A stretch of 64,000 nt of DNA from Pseudomonas asiatica (GCF_040214835.1 NZ_CP157874.1:1492001-1556000); one strand, 5' to 3'; shown: positions 8,248-17,810, counted from the stretch's first letter. Program-made: numbers and translations. Notes: generated from the letters alone by a model not told the origin.

Positions 8248-9645
8248 ATGCACTTGCCCCTCGACCGCACCAGCACCACCCCGTTGGTGCAGCAACTCAC
8301 CGACCACCTGCAAACCTGGATCGACCAGCAACGCCTGCGCCCCGGCGCGCGCCTGCCGTCGATCCGGGCCTTGGCCCGCAGCCAGGCGGTCAGTGCGTCG
8401 TGTGTGATCGAAGCCTACGACCGCCTGGTCGCCAGCGGCTGGCTGGAGGCCCGCCACGGCACTGGCTTTTTCGTCGCCGAGCGCAAACCCGGCCTGGCCG
8501 TGGAAGACGCCCAACCCTGGGGCGAGGCCGGCGACGGCAGCTGGCGGCAGTTTCGCGAGGGCCATGACGAGTTGCTCAAGCTGGGCTGCGGCTGGTTGCC
8601 CAGCAGTTGGCGCGCCGCCACCGAACTGGCCCAGGCAGTGCGCCAGGTCAGCCGCGGCAACCCACAGGACCTGTTCGACTATTGCCCACCTTTGGGCCTG
8701 GCCAGCCTTCGCCAGCAGTTGCACAAGCGCCTGGCGCAGCTGGGCATCGCCGCCGGCCCCGAACGTATCCTCACTACCCACGGCGCCAGCCACGGCCTCG
8801 ACCTGCTGGTGCGCACCCTGCTGCGCCCGGGCGACACGGTGCTGGTGGAAAACCCCGGCTACTACAACCTGTACAACCTGCTGCGCCAGCACCAGGTGCA
8901 CATGCTGCCGGTGCCGCGCACCGCCGAAGGCCCGGACCTGGCCACCCTCGAAGCTCTGCTGGCGGCGCATAAGCCGCGCTGCCTGTTCATCAACAGCCTG
9001 TACCAAAACCCCACCGGCACCAGCCTGACGCCCAAGGTGGCCTACCGCCTGCTGGAGCTGGCCCGCGAGCACGACTTGCGCATCATCGAGGACGATATCT
9101 ACGCCGACTTCCAGGAAGGCCCGGCCACCCGCCTGGCCACCCTCGACAGCGAACAGCGGGTAATCTACATGGCCAGCTTTTCGAAAACTCTCAGCAGCTC
9201 GCTGCGGGTCGGCTACCTGGTCGCCGACCCGGCATTGCTGGCGCGCCTGGCCGAGTTGAAGATGGTCAGCGGCATTGGCACCTCGCGCTTTGCCGAGCAG
9301 GTGGTGGGGCAGATGCTGGCCAACGGCAGCTACCGCAAGAGCGTGCAGCGGCTGCGTGTGCGCCTGGGGCAACACATGGCCAGGCTGCTCGGCCAGCTGG
9401 AGCAGGCGGGCTGGCAGGTGTTCTGCGAGCCCTACGGCGGCATGTTCGTCTGGGCCTGCGTGCCGGGTCGGGATTTCGCCAGCCTGGAGCGCCTGGCGCT
9501 GGAACACGATGTGCTGCTCACCCCCGGCAGCGCCTTCGATTACCAGGGCACGGCCAGCACCTGGCTGCGCATCAATGTCGCCTACGGGCAGGACTCTCGC
9601 GCCCAGGCCTTCCTTCAGCACGCAGGGCGACCTCTGCCAAGCTGA
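8248..9645 (+). CDS. MocR/GabR-type transcriptional regulator (GntR HTH fused to aminotransferase fold)
   Basis: 465 residues. Residues ~1-75 form a GntR winged helix (PLVQQLTDHLQTWI...LPSIRALARSQAVS...LEARHGTGFFV), and from ~100 on there is a fold-type I aminotransferase domain. The PLP lysine is K313 in SFSKTLSSSLRVGY. NSLYQNPTG and IIEDDIYADF match the cofactor-binding segments. Such proteins usually sense PLP adducts and act on the adjacent divergent gene, here the MFS transporter. The start MHLPLDRTS is the first Met of the HTH domain; the longer open frame upstream runs through the REPIN. Confidence 0.92.
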   Translation: MHLPLDRTSTTPLVQQLTDHLQTWIDQQRLRPGARLPSIRALARSQAVSASCVIEAYDRLVASGWLEARHGTGFFVAERKPGLAVEDAQPWGEAGDGSWRQFREGHDELLKLGCGWLPSSWRAATELAQAVRQVSRGNPQDLFDYCPPLGLASLRQQLHKRLAQLGIAAGPERILTTHGASHGLDLLVRTLLRPGDTVLVENPGYYNLYNLLRQHQVHMLPVPRTAEGPDLATLEALLAAHKPRCLFINSLYQNPTGTSLTPKVAYRLLELAREHDLRIIEDDIYADFQEGPATRLATLDSEQRVIYMASFSKTLSSSLRVGYLVADPALLARLAELKMVSGIGTSRFAEQVVGQMLANGSYRKSVQRLRVRLGQHMARLLGQLEQAGWQVFCEPYGGMFVWACVPGRDFASLERLALEHDVLLTPGSAFDYQGTASTWLRINVAYGQDSRAQAFLQHAGRPLPS

Positions 9646-9761
9646 TAGCGACACGCTCATAGCTATTTGACACTATTCTGACGCCAGGCCCTTGTTCATC
9701 GGCTGGCAACGTTGCCACCCTTGGCCTTCGGGATAACCTCGCACGCAGAAGGGGAATCGGC

Positions 9762-11702
9762 ATGGGCGCGAGCAAGCACGGTGTGCTGGCCAACCTGGGC
9801 ATGGCCCGCAAACTCGGCCTGGGCTTTGCCTTGGTGCTGGTGCTGACCCTGGCGGTGGCGGCCATTGGCATTGCCGCGCTGCACAGTGTTGGCCAGCGCT
9901 TCGACAGCTTGCGCCAACTGGCCCAGTTCAATACCGACCTGCTGCGCTTGCGCCAGCACGAGCAGGCCTTTGCCCTACGCTCCGACCTGCAGCAGGCCGA
10001 GGCCTTGCGCAGTGGCCTGCAGGGCCTGGCCGAACGCGCCCGTGGCCTGCCGGCGCTGGCGGCGGCGGAAACCGACCTGGCCGCCTACGGCCAGGCATTC
10101 GAGGCCTTTGTCGAAGCGGTGCAGGCCAAGGAGCTGGCGCTGGACATGGCCAGCTGGTCGGTGTCCAGCGTGGCCAACAACCTCGATGTGCTGCAGGCCG
10201 GCCTGGCTGACGACGGCGTGTATACCCTCAAGCAGTCCCAGGGCCAGCAGGGCGGCGCGTTCCTCGAGCAGGCCGGGCAGGTGGCACAGGTGTCGCGGCT
10301 GATGCTGCAGGCCATGGACGAAGCGCGGGTACGCCTGGAAAAAAGCCGCAAGGGCGAAGAGGGCGTCAGCCAGGAACGCATCGCCCAGACTGTCGAGGCC
10401 GCCAGCCTGGTCAGCCAGTTGCAGGGCGCCGTCAGCGATGCTGGCTACCAGAGTGTGCTGGGCGAAGTGGCGGGGCACATCGGCAGCTTCTCGGAAAAAC
10501 TCAACGAATACACTGACCAGCTGGCCCGCGAGCAGGGCTTGAAGGCGCAGTTGCAGGCCAGTGCCGAACAAGTCACCAGCCGGGTCGACCAGGCTTACCT
10601 GGGGCAGGAGCAGGCCCTGCAGGGCGAACTGCAACGCAATGCCGTGGCCATCGGCCTGGCTACGGCATTGGCGTTGCTGGTAGGTGTGCTGGCCGCCTGG
10701 CTGATCACCCGCGCCGTGGTCGGCCCGCTCAAGCATGTGATTGCCCGCGCCCAGCGCATCGCTGCCGGCGAGCTGAGCTTTGACGCCCAGGCACCACGGC
10801 GTGACGAAGTAGGGCAGCTGATGCAGGCCATGCAGCAGATGGCGGCGGGCCTGTCGGGCATTGTCAGCGGTTTGCAGCAGGGCATCGAGCAACTGGCCGG
10901 CAATGCGCAGGCGCTATCGGCGGTGACCGAGCAGACCAACCGCGAGGTGGGCAGCCAGAAGGAAGAGACCGAGCAGGTAGCCACCGCCATGCAACAGATG
11001 ACCGCCACGGTGCACGATGTGGCGCGTAATGCCGAAGAGGCGGCGCAGGCGGCCCAGGCTGCGGACGAGAAGGTTGATTCCGGGCAGCAGGTGGTGCGCC
11101 AGAGCATGCAGCGCATCGAGCAGCTGGCGGCGGCGGCGGAGACGGCCAGCGCCGGTATCGACAGCCTCAGTGCCGAGATCCACACCATTGGCGACGTGCT
11201 GGAAGTGATCAAGAGCGTGGCCGAGCAGACCAACCTGCTGGCGCTGAATGCTGCTATCGAAGCCGCCCGGGCGGGTGAGCAGGGCCGTGGTTTTGCCGTG
11301 GTCGCTGATGAGGTGCGTGCGCTGGCGCGGCGTACCCGGCAGTCTACCGAGCAGATCGAGACCCTGGTCGCCAGCCTGCGCGGCAATGCCCAGCAGTCGG
11401 TGGCGCAGATTCGCGGCAGTACCGAGCTGGTGCGTTTGGCGGTGGCCGATGCGCTGCAGACCGAAAGCGCGCTGGGCAGCATTGCGGCGGCGGTGTCATT
11501 GATCCAGCAGATGAACCAGCAGATTGCCGCGGCGGCCGAGCAGCAGAGCTCGGTGGCGGAAGAGATCAGCCGCAGCGTCACGCAGATCCGTGGTAGTGCC
11601 GATCAGGCGGCGTTGGCAATGCAGGACAATGCCCGTTCGAGTATCGAGCTGGCGCAGTTGGGGACCGACCTGAAGGGGATGGTGGGGCATTTCAGGTTGT
11701 GA
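9762..11702 (+). CDS. Methyl-accepting chemotaxis protein, probable HBM-type sensor domain
   Basis: 646 residues. TM1 is about residues 16-38, a long all-helical periplasmic domain of ~250 residues follows, TM2 is about 295-318, then HAMP (~319-370) and the signalling hairpin whose conserved tip [20 protein letters not shown] starts near residue 488. The size and helical, Gln/Ala/Leu-rich character of the sensor domain match the helical bimodular (HBM) sensors of McpS/McpQ, which bind organic acids, but this is inferred from shape rather than ligand residues. It lacks an obvious C-terminal CheR-binding pentapeptide. It stands alone and ends 20 bp before a REPIN. Confidence 0.92.
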   Translation: MGASKHGVLANLGMARKLGLGFALVLVLTLAVAAIGIAALHSVGQRFDSLRQLAQFNTDLLRLRQHEQAFALRSDLQQAEALRSGLQGLAERARGLPALAAAETDLAAYGQAFEAFVEAVQAKELALDMASWSVSSVANNLDVLQAGLADDGVYTLKQSQGQQGGAFLEQAGQVAQVSRLMLQAMDEARVRLEKSRKGEEGVSQERIAQTVEAASLVSQLQGAVSDAGYQSVLGEVAGHIGSFSEKLNEYTDQLAREQGLKAQLQASAEQVTSRVDQAYLGQEQALQGELQRNAVAIGLATALALLVGVLAAWLITRAVVGPLKHVIARAQRIAAGELSFDAQAPRRDEVGQLMQAMQQMAAGLSGIVSGLQQGIEQLAGNAQALSAVTEQTNREVGSQKEETEQVATAMQQMTATVHDVARNAEEAAQAAQAADEKVDSGQQVVRQSMQRIEQLAAAAETASAGIDSLSAEIHTIGDVLEVIKSVAEQTNLLALNAAIEAARAGEQGRGFAVVADEVRALARRTRQSTEQIETLVASLRGNAQQSVAQIRGSTELVRLAVADALQTESALGSIAAAVSLIQQMNQQIAAAAEQQSSVAEEISRSVTQIRGSADQAALAMQDNARSSIELAQLGTDLKGMVGHFRL

Positions 11703-11721
11703 TCTGGGCTTTGGCCTTGTG

Positions 11722-11837
11722 TTGCCTGTACCGGCCTCTTCGCGGGTAAACCCGCTCCCACAGGAATACCACAATGCTGAATATTGTGTGATCCCTGTGG
11801 GAGCGGGTTTACCCGCGAAGAGGCCGGTACAGGCAAC
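11722..11837. repeat. REPIN, type A, with unusually long perfect arms
   Basis: Arms of about 43 bp are perfect inverses, extending from GTTGCCTGTACCGG through the REP core to CCCACAGG. It fills the convergent gap between the chemoreceptor gene and the benE-like gene. Confidence 0.95.
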
Positions 11838-11845
11838 AAATACCT

Positions 11846-13036
11846 TCAGGCCCTGCGCGGGTTGAGGATCATCAAGGTCAGTACCCCCGCCACAATCCCC
11901 CAGAACGCCGAGCCGATCGAGAACAAGGTCAGCCCCGAAGCGGTAACCATGAAGGTGATCACCGCCGCCTCCCGCTCCCGCGCTTCGCTCATGGCCACGG
12001 TCAGCCCGTTCATGATCGAGCCAAACAGCGCCAGCGCCGCAATCGACAGCACCAGCTCTTTCGGCAGCGCCGCAAACAACGCCGCCAAGGTCGCGCCGAA
12101 CACCCCGGCAATGCCATAGAAAATCCCGCACCACACCGCCGCGGTATAGCGCTTGGCCGGGTCTTCATGGGCATGTGGCCCGGTGCAGATCGCCGCGCTG
12201 ATCGCCGCCAGGTTGACCCCGTGCGAGCCGAACGGTGCCAGCAGCAGCGAGGCAAAGCCGGTGGCAGAGATCAGCGGCGAGGCCGGCACCTGGTAGCCGT
12301 CCGCGCGCAGCACGGCCACACCCGGCATGTTCTGCGAGGTCATCGCCACCACGAACAGCGGGATGCCAATGCTGATGGTCGCCGCCAGCGAGAAGCTTGG
12401 CGTGGTCCACACCGGTGTGGCCGCTTCCAGGCGGAAGCCGCTGAAATCCAGCAGGCCCAGGGCGCCGGACAGCACCGTGCCCACCAGCAACGCGGCCAGT
12501 ACGCAGTAACGCGGCGACAGGCGCTTGACCAGTAGGTAGCTGAAGAACATGCCCAGTACCAGCAAGGTGCGGTGCTGGGCGGCAACGAAGATTTCGCTGC
12601 CGATCTTGAACAGGATGCCCGCCAGCAGCGCCGAGGCCAGCGAGGCCGGGATGCGCTTGACCAGGCGCTCGAAGCTGCCGGTCAGGCCACAGATCAGCAC
12701 CAGCACGGCGCAGGTGATGTAGGCGCCGATCGCCTCGCCATAGCTGACTCCGCCCAGGCTGGTGATCAGCAGGGCGGCGCCGGGGGTGGACCAGGCCACG
12801 GTGATCGGCGTGCGGTAACGCAGCGACAGGCCGATGCTGCACACCGCCATGCCGATCGACAACGCCCAGATCCATGACGAAATCTGCGCGCTGGTCAGCC
12901 CGGCAGCCTGGCCGGCCTGGAACATCAGCACCAGCGAGCTGGTATAGCCGGTGAGCATGGCGATGAAGCCGGCGACCACCGCCGACGGGGAGCTGTCTGC
13001 CAGGGGCCGCAGGCGTGCGGAAGTGGCATCGGTCAT
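11846..13036 (-). CDS. Benzoate/H+ symporter BenE family protein
   Basis: A 396-residue inner-membrane protein with about 11-12 hydrophobic helices and the BenE features FGSHGVNLAAISAAICTG and MTSQNMPGVAVLRADGY. The start is the ATG at 13036, nine bases from AAGGAT; two extra residues from an in-frame TTG are unlikely. BenE carriers import benzoate or related aromatic acids with protons. No benABCD genes are nearby, so the substrate may differ. It is divergent from a glutathione S-transferase gene. A GCAAGG-N5-CCTTGC dyad lies ~50 bp upstream. Confidence 0.9.
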   Translation of the reverse strand: MTDATSARLRPLADSSPSAVVAGFIAMLTGYTSSLVLMFQAGQAAGLTSAQISSWIWALSIGMAVCSIGLSLRYRTPITVAWSTPGAALLITSLGGVSYGEAIGAYITCAVLVLICGLTGSFERLVKRIPASLASALLAGILFKIGSEIFVAAQHRTLLVLGMFFSYLLVKRLSPRYCVLAALLVGTVLSGALGLLDFSGFRLEAATPVWTTPSFSLAATISIGIPLFVVAMTSQNMPGVAVLRADGYQVPASPLISATGFASLLLAPFGSHGVNLAAISAAICTGPHAHEDPAKRYTAAVWCGIFYGIAGVFGATLAALFAALPKELVLSIAALALFGSIMNGLTVAMSEAREREAAVITFMVTASGLTLFSIGSAFWGIVAGVLTLMILNPRRA

Positions 13037-13084
13037 GAACAAAATCCTTGTAAAGGTGTAAGCAGTTTTTTCAGACTACAGCGA

Positions 13085-13101
13085 GCAAGGTTGATCCTTG
13101 C
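13085..13101. promoter_or_regulatory. Operator-like dyad between benE-like and GST genes
   Basis: GCAAGG-TTGAT-CCTTGC, perfect 6-bp arms with a 5-bp spacer, in the 145-bp divergent intergenic region. No regulator is adjacent. Confidence 0.4.
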
Positions 13102-13181
13102 CATACAGCGGCCATTGCTTTTAGCCGTACAGTCGCCAACTATTGGGCGCAAATGCAGAACTGCTTGGGAGTGGAGGGGCG

Positions 13182-13784
13182 ATGTACAAGGTCTATGGCG
13201 ACTACCAGTCGGGCAACTGTTACAAGGTCAAGCTGATGTTGAGCCTGCTGGGCCGGCCATATGAATGGCACCCGGTGGACATCCTCAAGGGCGAGACCGA
13301 AACGCCCGAGTTCCTGGCGATGAACCCCAACGGCAAGGTGCCGGTGCTGGGGCTGGAAGACGGCAGCTACCTGTGGGAGTCCAATGCCATTCTCAACTTC
13401 CTGGCCGATGGCAGCGAGTTTCTGCCCACCGAGCCACGCCTGCGCACCCAGGTGTTGCAGTGGCAGTTCTTCGAGCAGTACAGCCATGAGCCGTACATTG
13501 CCGTGGCGCGTTTCATCCAGTTCTACCTGGGGTTGCCAGACGAGCGCCTGGAGGAGTACCGCAAGCTGCACAAGGGCGGTTACAAGGCCCTGAGGGTGAT
13601 GGAGCGGCAGCTGCAGATGACGCCGTACCTGGTCGGCGAGCAGTATTCGATTGCCGATGTGGCGTTGTATGCCTACACCCATGTGGCGCAGCAGGGCGGG
13701 TTCGACCTGGCCGACTACCCGGCAGTGAGGGCCTGGCTGGAGCGGGTCAGCAGCCATCCACGGCATGTGCCGATGGTGGGCTAG
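13182..13784 (+). CDS. Glutathione S-transferase family protein
   Basis: 200 residues. An N-terminal thioredoxin-like domain (residues 1-80: YGDYQSGNCYKVKLMLSLL, then NPNGKVPVLGLEDGSYLWESNAIL, carrying the cis-Pro VP and the Glu-Ser that hold glutathione) is followed by an all-helical C-terminal domain. The S-G-N-C segment near residues 8-11 is the likely site for thiol activation. The start is the ATG behind GGAGGGGCG. Substrate unknown; it may act in detoxification together with the divergent aromatic-acid-type carrier, but this is only inferred from position. Confidence 0.93.
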   Translation: MYKVYGDYQSGNCYKVKLMLSLLGRPYEWHPVDILKGETETPEFLAMNPNGKVPVLGLEDGSYLWESNAILNFLADGSEFLPTEPRLRTQVLQWQFFEQYSHEPYIAVARFIQFYLGLPDERLEEYRKLHKGGYKALRVMERQLQMTPYLVGEQYSIADVALYAYTHVAQQGGFDLADYPAVRAWLERVSSHPRHVPMVG

Positions 13785-13794
13785 TTTCTAGCCT

Positions 13795-13840
13795 GTGCCG
13801 GCCTCTTCGCGGGCGTGCCCGCGAAAGCGCTGGTACAGGA
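13795..13840. repeat. Collapsed REPIN (single palindromic hairpin)
   Basis: TTCGCGGGCGTGCCCGCGAA is a 20-nt perfect palindrome flanked by left-arm-type CCGGCC and right-arm-type GGTACAGG ends. The whole inner part (CTCCCACAG...CTGTGGGAG) is missing, as expected from deletion between the two arms. Confidence 0.8.
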
Positions 13841-13853
13841 AGTCTACAAACGG

Positions 13854-14225
13854 TCAGGCCGAAGCGAACCGCTCATCCAGGTAGGCAATGATCGCCTTGG
13901 ACTCATACATCCAGGTCACCTTGCCCGCCTCTTCAATACGCAGGCACGGCACTTTCACCCGGCCGCCACCTTCCTGCAGGGCCTGGCGGTGCACCGGGTC
14001 GTTCTTGGCATCGCGCAGCGCCACCGGCACGTTCAAACGGTGCAGGGTACGGCGGGTCTTGACGCAGAACGGGCAGGCGTGGAACTGGTACAGCGCCAGG
14101 CCCTGGGCCGCTTGCTCGACGCGGGCCTGGGCGGCGGCGTCGCGCTTGCGCTTGGCCGGGCGGCTGATCCAGTCACCGAACACGATGAGCTGGCCGAGGC
14201 CAACCCGCAGGGCTTTGACGATCAT
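13854..14225 (-). CDS. Glutaredoxin-like protein (N-terminal GST/Grx domain)
   Basis: 123 residues. After an N-terminal basic helix region (residues 1-40) comes a thioredoxin-fold domain with the dithiol motif C51-P-F-C54 in LYQFHACPFCVKTRR, then VPCLRIEEAGKVTWMYESKAIIAYL, where the cis-Pro and Glu-Ser match glutathione-binding proteins. Probably a glutathione-dependent thiol-disulfide oxidoreductase in the cytoplasm. The ATG at 14225 follows CAGGAGTTGCCC; an in-frame TTG two codons upstream is not preferred. It lies just downstream of folE, separated by a terminator. Confidence 0.9.
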   Translation of the reverse strand: MIVKALRVGLGQLIVFGDWISRPAKRKRDAAAQARVEQAAQGLALYQFHACPFCVKTRRTLHRLNVPVALRDAKNDPVHRQALQEGGGRVKVPCLRIEEAGKVTWMYESKAIIAYLDERFASA

Positions 14226-14240
14226 GGGCAACTCCTGAAA

Positions 14241-14268
14241 TGAAAAAGCCGACCCGGCAGGGTCGGCT
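14241..14268 (-). terminator. Intrinsic terminator of folE
   Basis: On the minus strand AGCCGACCC-TGCC-GGGTCGGCT, 9-bp stem, followed by TTTTT. Confidence 0.9.
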
Positions 14269-14284
14269 CGGGGTCAGCAGCCAA

Positions 14285-14830
14285 TCACTTGATCAGGCTG
14301 AGGAACTCGCTGCGGGTGGCGGCGTTTTCGCGGAATTCACCCAGCATCACCGAGGTGATCATGGTCGAGTTCTGCTTCTCGACACCGCGCATCATCATGC
14401 ACATGTGCTTGGCTTCGATGACCACGGCAACGCCGGCGGCACCGGTTACCTGCTGCACGGCCTCGGCAACCTGGCGGCTGAGGTTTTCCTGGATCTGCAG
14501 GCGGCGAGCGTACATGTCGACGATGCGCGCCACCTTCGACAGGCCCAGTACCTTGCCCTTGGGCAGGTAGGCCACGTGCGCCTTGCCGATGAACGGCAGC
14601 ATGTGGTGTTCGCACATCGAATACAGCTCGATGTCCCGGACCAGCACCATTTCGCTGTTGTCAGAGCTGAACAGCGCGTTGTTGGTGACTTCTTCCAGTG
14701 TTTGCTCATAACCGCGGCAAAGGTACTTCATCGCCTTTGCAGCCCGCTTGGGCGTGTCGAGCAGGCCCTCACGGGAGACGTCCTCGCCAATCTGGCTGAG
14801 GATCTCGGTGTAGTTCTGTTCCAGGGACAT
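14285..14830 (-). CDS. folE: GTP cyclohydrolase I
   Basis: Converts GTP to 7,8-dihydroneopterin triphosphate, the first step to folate. 181 residues. The zinc ligands are C73, H76 and C144 (CEHH and HMCM), spaced as in E. coli FolE. The start [11 protein letters not shown] follows AGGTAG. It has its own terminator and lies 70 bp downstream of an Smr-domain gene on the same strand. P. putida-group genomes carry more than one folE copy, so this may be one of two isoenzymes. Confidence 0.95.
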   Translation of the reverse strand: MSLEQNYTEILSQIGEDVSREGLLDTPKRAAKAMKYLCRGYEQTLEEVTNNALFSSDNSEMVLVRDIELYSMCEHHMLPFIGKAHVAYLPKGKVLGLSKVARIVDMYARRLQIQENLSRQVAEAVQQVTGAAGVAVVIEAKHMCMMMRGVEKQNSTMITSVMLGEFRENAATRSEFLSLIK

Positions 14831-14900
14831 GGATCTACCTGTGGGAAAAAATCGCAAAAACGAAGGGTACGGCGGTGAGGGCGGCGCTGCAAGCGCGGCG

Positions 14901-15461
14901 TTACTCGTCGCGGCCTTCGAGCATGGTTCGCTTGAGCATCACATACACCGCGCCGGTGCCGCCGTGGCGGGCGTTGCACGAGGCAAAACCGAGCACCTGC
15001 GGGTGCTGGCGCAGCCAAGTGTTGACGTGGCTCTTGATCATCGGGCGCTTGCCGTCCAGGCGCGCGGCCTTACCGTGGGTAACCCGCACGCAGCGCACTT
15101 CCAGTTTGGTGGCTTCGGCGATGAAGTCCCACAGGGTTTCGCGGGCCTTTTCCACGGTCATGCCATGCAGGTCGAGGCTGCCCTCGAACGGGATCTGCCC
15201 CAGCTTCAGCTTGCGCAGCTGGCCTTCCTGCACGCCATCGCGGCGCCACAGCAGCTCGTCTTCGGCGCCAACGTCGATGACGAACTGGTCGGACATGCCG
15301 TCGATCACCAGTGCTTTATCGCTGCGCACGGTCGCCGCCTGGCGCAGGCCGGCCAGCTTCTGGCGGTCGGCCTTGGGCTTGCCGACTTCGGCGCGGTCGT
15401 GCGTGATCGGTTTGACACCGCGCACTTCGGCCTTGAACAGGGAAAAATCGTCGTCTTGCAT
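14901..15461 (-). CDS. Smr domain protein
   Basis: 186 residues. The C-terminal Smr domain (from ~residue 92) has the DLHG motif at 97-100 and THGK at 128-131, the residues associated with nucleic-acid binding and nicking in MutS2/Smr proteins. The N-terminal ~80 residues are charged and resemble the lead-in region of SmrA/SmrB-type stand-alone proteins. SmrB of E. coli cuts mRNA at collided ribosomes; whether this one does is unknown. A good GGAGGCATC site precedes the ATG. Confidence 0.92.
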   Translation of the reverse strand: MQDDDFSLFKAEVRGVKPITHDRAEVGKPKADRQKLAGLRQAATVRSDKALVIDGMSDQFVIDVGAEDELLWRRDGVQEGQLRKLKLGQIPFEGSLDLHGMTVEKARETLWDFIAEATKLEVRCVRVTHGKAARLDGKRPMIKSHVNTWLRQHPQVLGFASCNARHGGTGAVYVMLKRTMLEGRDE

Positions 15462-15513
15462 GATGCCTCCACGTGGGCGGCGTAGTTTACGCGACTGTGG
15501 GGCCTTGTGCAGC

Positions 15514-15712
15514 CTGTGCCGGCCCTTTCGCGGGTAAACCCGCTCCTACAGGGATTGCGCATGGCTTGAGGCTGATGTGATCGAGGTGGGAGCGGCCTTG
15601 TGTCGCGAAAGGGGCGCGCAGCGCCCCCAGGATTCAGCTTCACTGCACAAATTGCCAGGGCCGCTTTGCGGCCCTTTCGCGACACAAGGCCGCTCCCACA
15701 AGGAGCGCGTCA
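15514..15712. repeat. Composite REP cluster: one type A arm plus a type B REPIN
   Basis: A single left-type A arm (CGCGGGTAAACCCGCTCCTA) at ~15520-15555 is followed by a complete type B pair at ~15585-15710. The left B arm has GGGGCGC/GCGCCCC and the right has GGGCCGC/GCGGCCC. Confidence 0.88.
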
Positions 15713-15720
15713 GCAGCGCC

Positions 15721-16041
15721 TCAATCGTGTTTTTTCATCAGGTGCGGCGACAGGTTCAGTTCCCGCCCGCGGCGCAGGCGAATGCGGCTGCGCCGCCAGA
15801 AGCGCACGCCCAGCCACAGCAGCAGCAAGCCGGCCACGGTGAGGATGCCGGCCAGCGGTTTGTTGGCATTGAGCTCCGCCAGGGCAGGGTAGTTGCCCAG
15901 CAGGCCGGCGACCCCGGCCATCGCCAGCAGCACGCCAAGGGTCGCCAGCATGGCCGACAGGCCGGCCGCCAGGCGGGCGCCCCAGTTACGCGGTTCGCGC
16001 GGGCGCAGGCGCTTGGCGTCGAAACTGCCTTTGAGCTTCAT
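15721..16041 (-). CDS. Small two-helix membrane protein of unknown function
   Basis: 106 residues starting MKLKGSFDAKRLRPREP, with GAGGAGAGCGG before the ATG. Basic N-terminus, then two hydrophobic helices (about residues 29-50 and 61-82; AGLSAMLATLGVLLAMAGVA and ILTVAGLLLLWLGVRF), then a strongly basic tail (RRSRIRLRRGRELN). It therefore has both ends positive, probably cytoplasmic. I do not recognise the family. It lies downstream of the isochorismatase-like gene on the same strand (86-bp gap). Confidence 0.82.
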   Translation of the reverse strand: MKLKGSFDAKRLRPREPRNWGARLAAGLSAMLATLGVLLAMAGVAGLLGNYPALAELNANKPLAGILTVAGLLLLWLGVRFWRRSRIRLRRGRELNLSPHLMKKHD

Positions 16042-16127
16042 TCCGCTCTCCTCTGTGGATATCCGGAATTCGACCTGGAGCCGCCCATCGGGTTCCGCCC
16101 GGCTGCCGGGCGGTCGTACCCAGCCGA

Positions 16128-16718
16128 TCAGATCAGGCTGGCGGTGGGGGCCACGCAAGCGAAGTTGTCGGCCATCACGGCCATTTCGCACTGGTGGATC
16201 TGCGCGGCCGGGATCACCCCATCCTTGAATGCCAGGTCGCGGGTCGCCGAAGCGTCTTCCACCAGGGTGCAGCGGTAACCATAGTCCTTGGCGCGGCGTA
16301 CCGTGGTGCTGACGCTGGAGTGGCTCATGAAGCCGCAGACGATCAGGTCCAGGTGGCCCAGCGCCTGCAGGGTCTCATGCAGTTGGGTGTTCTTGAATGC
16401 ATTGGGCATGCGTTTTTCGATGACGATTTCGCCTTCCAGCGGCTCCAGCCCCGGAATGAACTGGCCGGCCGGCCCTTGTGGGTCGAAGCGGCCACCGACA
16501 GTGCCCAGGTGGCGAACGTGGATGATCGGACGGCCGCTCTTGCGCGCGGCGTCGAGCAACCTGGCGATGTTGGCCACGGCCTCGTCCATGCCCGACAGCG
16601 CCAGGGGCCCGCTGAGGTACTCCTTTTGCGCATCGATGATGATCAGGCTGGCGTGGCTCAGCTTGGCCGGCGGGTAGTCGCGGCCAGTGAGGCGAAACAT
16701 CGTGGTTGGAACGGACAT
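16128..16718 (-). CDS. Isochorismatase-family hydrolase with Ser at the usual Cys position
   Basis: 196 residues, a cysteine-hydrolase fold. D29 (LIIIDAQKEY) and K103 (EKRMPNAF) match two of the catalytic triad. The third position, usually Cys in a T/S-H-x-C-V motif, reads S132-H-S-S135-V, so Ser135 replaces it. The start is the ATG behind AAGGAGCCCTTG. True isochorismatases also lack the Cys (Gly there), so the protein might hydrolyse a vinyl ether, or have altered or lost amidase activity. No siderophore or phenazine genes are nearby. Confidence 0.9.
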   Translation of the reverse strand: MSVPTTMFRLTGRDYPPAKLSHASLIIIDAQKEYLSGPLALSGMDEAVANIARLLDAARKSGRPIIHVRHLGTVGGRFDPQGPAGQFIPGLEPLEGEIVIEKRMPNAFKNTQLHETLQALGHLDLIVCGFMSHSSVSTTVRRAKDYGYRCTLVEDASATRDLAFKDGVIPAAQIHQCEMAVMADNFACVAPTASLI

Positions 16719-16898
16719 CAAGGGCTCCTTGGATAGGGCTTTTGTATACCTATTCTCCCCTGCCTTGGCGCCAATGGGAATGGTTGACAACGCAAGCGGC
16801 ATGGTTACTGGCTTGTGGCTAGCCATTGGGTAAGGCAAAGGAACAAATGTGCGGATGGGGCTGTTAGACTTTTGTCCGGTCTGAATTAGGAGTACCCC

Positions 16899-17807
16899 GT
16901 GATCACATCCCGCCTGCGCACGCTGCGCGACTACATCCGCTGGGCGGTCAGCCGCTTCCACGAGCACGACCTGTTCTTCGGCCACGGTGCCGACAACGCC
17001 TGGGACGAGGCCCGCCTGTTGGTACTGGGAGCGGTTCACCTGCCGTGGGAGGTGGCCGACAGCTACCTGGACTGCATGCTCGAGGACGACGAGCGGGTAC
17101 GCCTGCAGCACCTGCTGAAGCGCCGTATCGAAGAACGCGTGCCGGCCGCCTACCTGCTGGGCGAGGCCTGGTTCTGCGGCATGTCGTTCATCGTCGACGA
17201 GCGCGTGCTGGTGCCGCGTTCGCCGATTGGCGAGCTGATCGAGAAACGCTTCGAGCCTTGGCTGGCGAGCGAGCCGGCGCGCATTCTCGACCTGTGCACC
17301 GGTTCTGGCTGCATCGGCATCGTTGCCGCCGACGTGTTCCCCGAGGCCGAGGTAGTGCTGGCCGACCTGTCGTTCGAGGCGCTCGAAGTGGCCAACCAGA
17401 ACATCGAACGCCACGGCCTGGACGGGCGCGTGTATACCGTGCAGGGCGACGGTTTTGGCGGTTTGCCGGGGCAGCGTTTCGACCTGATCCTGTCCAACCC
17501 GCCGTATGTCGATGCAGAGGACTTCGACGACATGCCGGCCGAGTATCACCACGAGCCCGAGTTGGGCCTGGCCTGCGGCAACGATGGCCTGGACCTGGTG
17601 CGGCGCATGCTGGCCGAAGCGGCGGACCACCTGACCGACAAGGGCTTGCTGATTGTCGAGGTGGGCAACAGCCAGGTGCATGTCGAGGCGCTGTACCCCG
17701 AGGTGGACTTTGCCTGGCTGGAGTTCGAGCGCGGCGGGCATGGGGTGTTCATGCTGACTGCCGAGCAGTGCCGCCAGCATCAGGAACTGTTCAAGGCCCG
17801 GGTCTGA
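16899..17807 (+). CDS. prmB: Ribosomal protein uL3 N5-glutamine methyltransferase
   Basis: SAM-dependent methylation of a Gln of ribosomal protein L3. 302 residues. It starts with GTG (GTGATCACA), well placed after TTAGGAG. The helical N-terminal domain (residues 1-110) is followed by the methyltransferase domain with [10 protein letters not shown] and the Gln-binding NPPY at 200-203; the following acidic and [15 protein letters not shown] segments are typical of HemK/PrmB. In Pseudomonas this gene usually lies just upstream of aroC; here two genes on the opposite strand separate them. Confidence 0.95.
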   Translation: MITSRLRTLRDYIRWAVSRFHEHDLFFGHGADNAWDEARLLVLGAVHLPWEVADSYLDCMLEDDERVRLQHLLKRRIEERVPAAYLLGEAWFCGMSFIVDERVLVPRSPIGELIEKRFEPWLASEPARILDLCTGSGCIGIVAADVFPEAEVVLADLSFEALEVANQNIERHGLDGRVYTVQGDGFGGLPGQRFDLILSNPPYVDAEDFDDMPAEYHHEPELGLACGNDGLDLVRRMLAEAADHLTDKGLLIVEVGNSQVHVEALYPEVDFAWLEFERGGHGVFMLTAEQCRQHQELFKARV

Positions 17808-17810
17808 CTT

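Noticed and set aside
8224..9660. 478-codon open frame on the minus strand
   Set aside because: Antisense to the MocR regulator, which has an intact HTH, PLP lysine and aminotransferase motifs.
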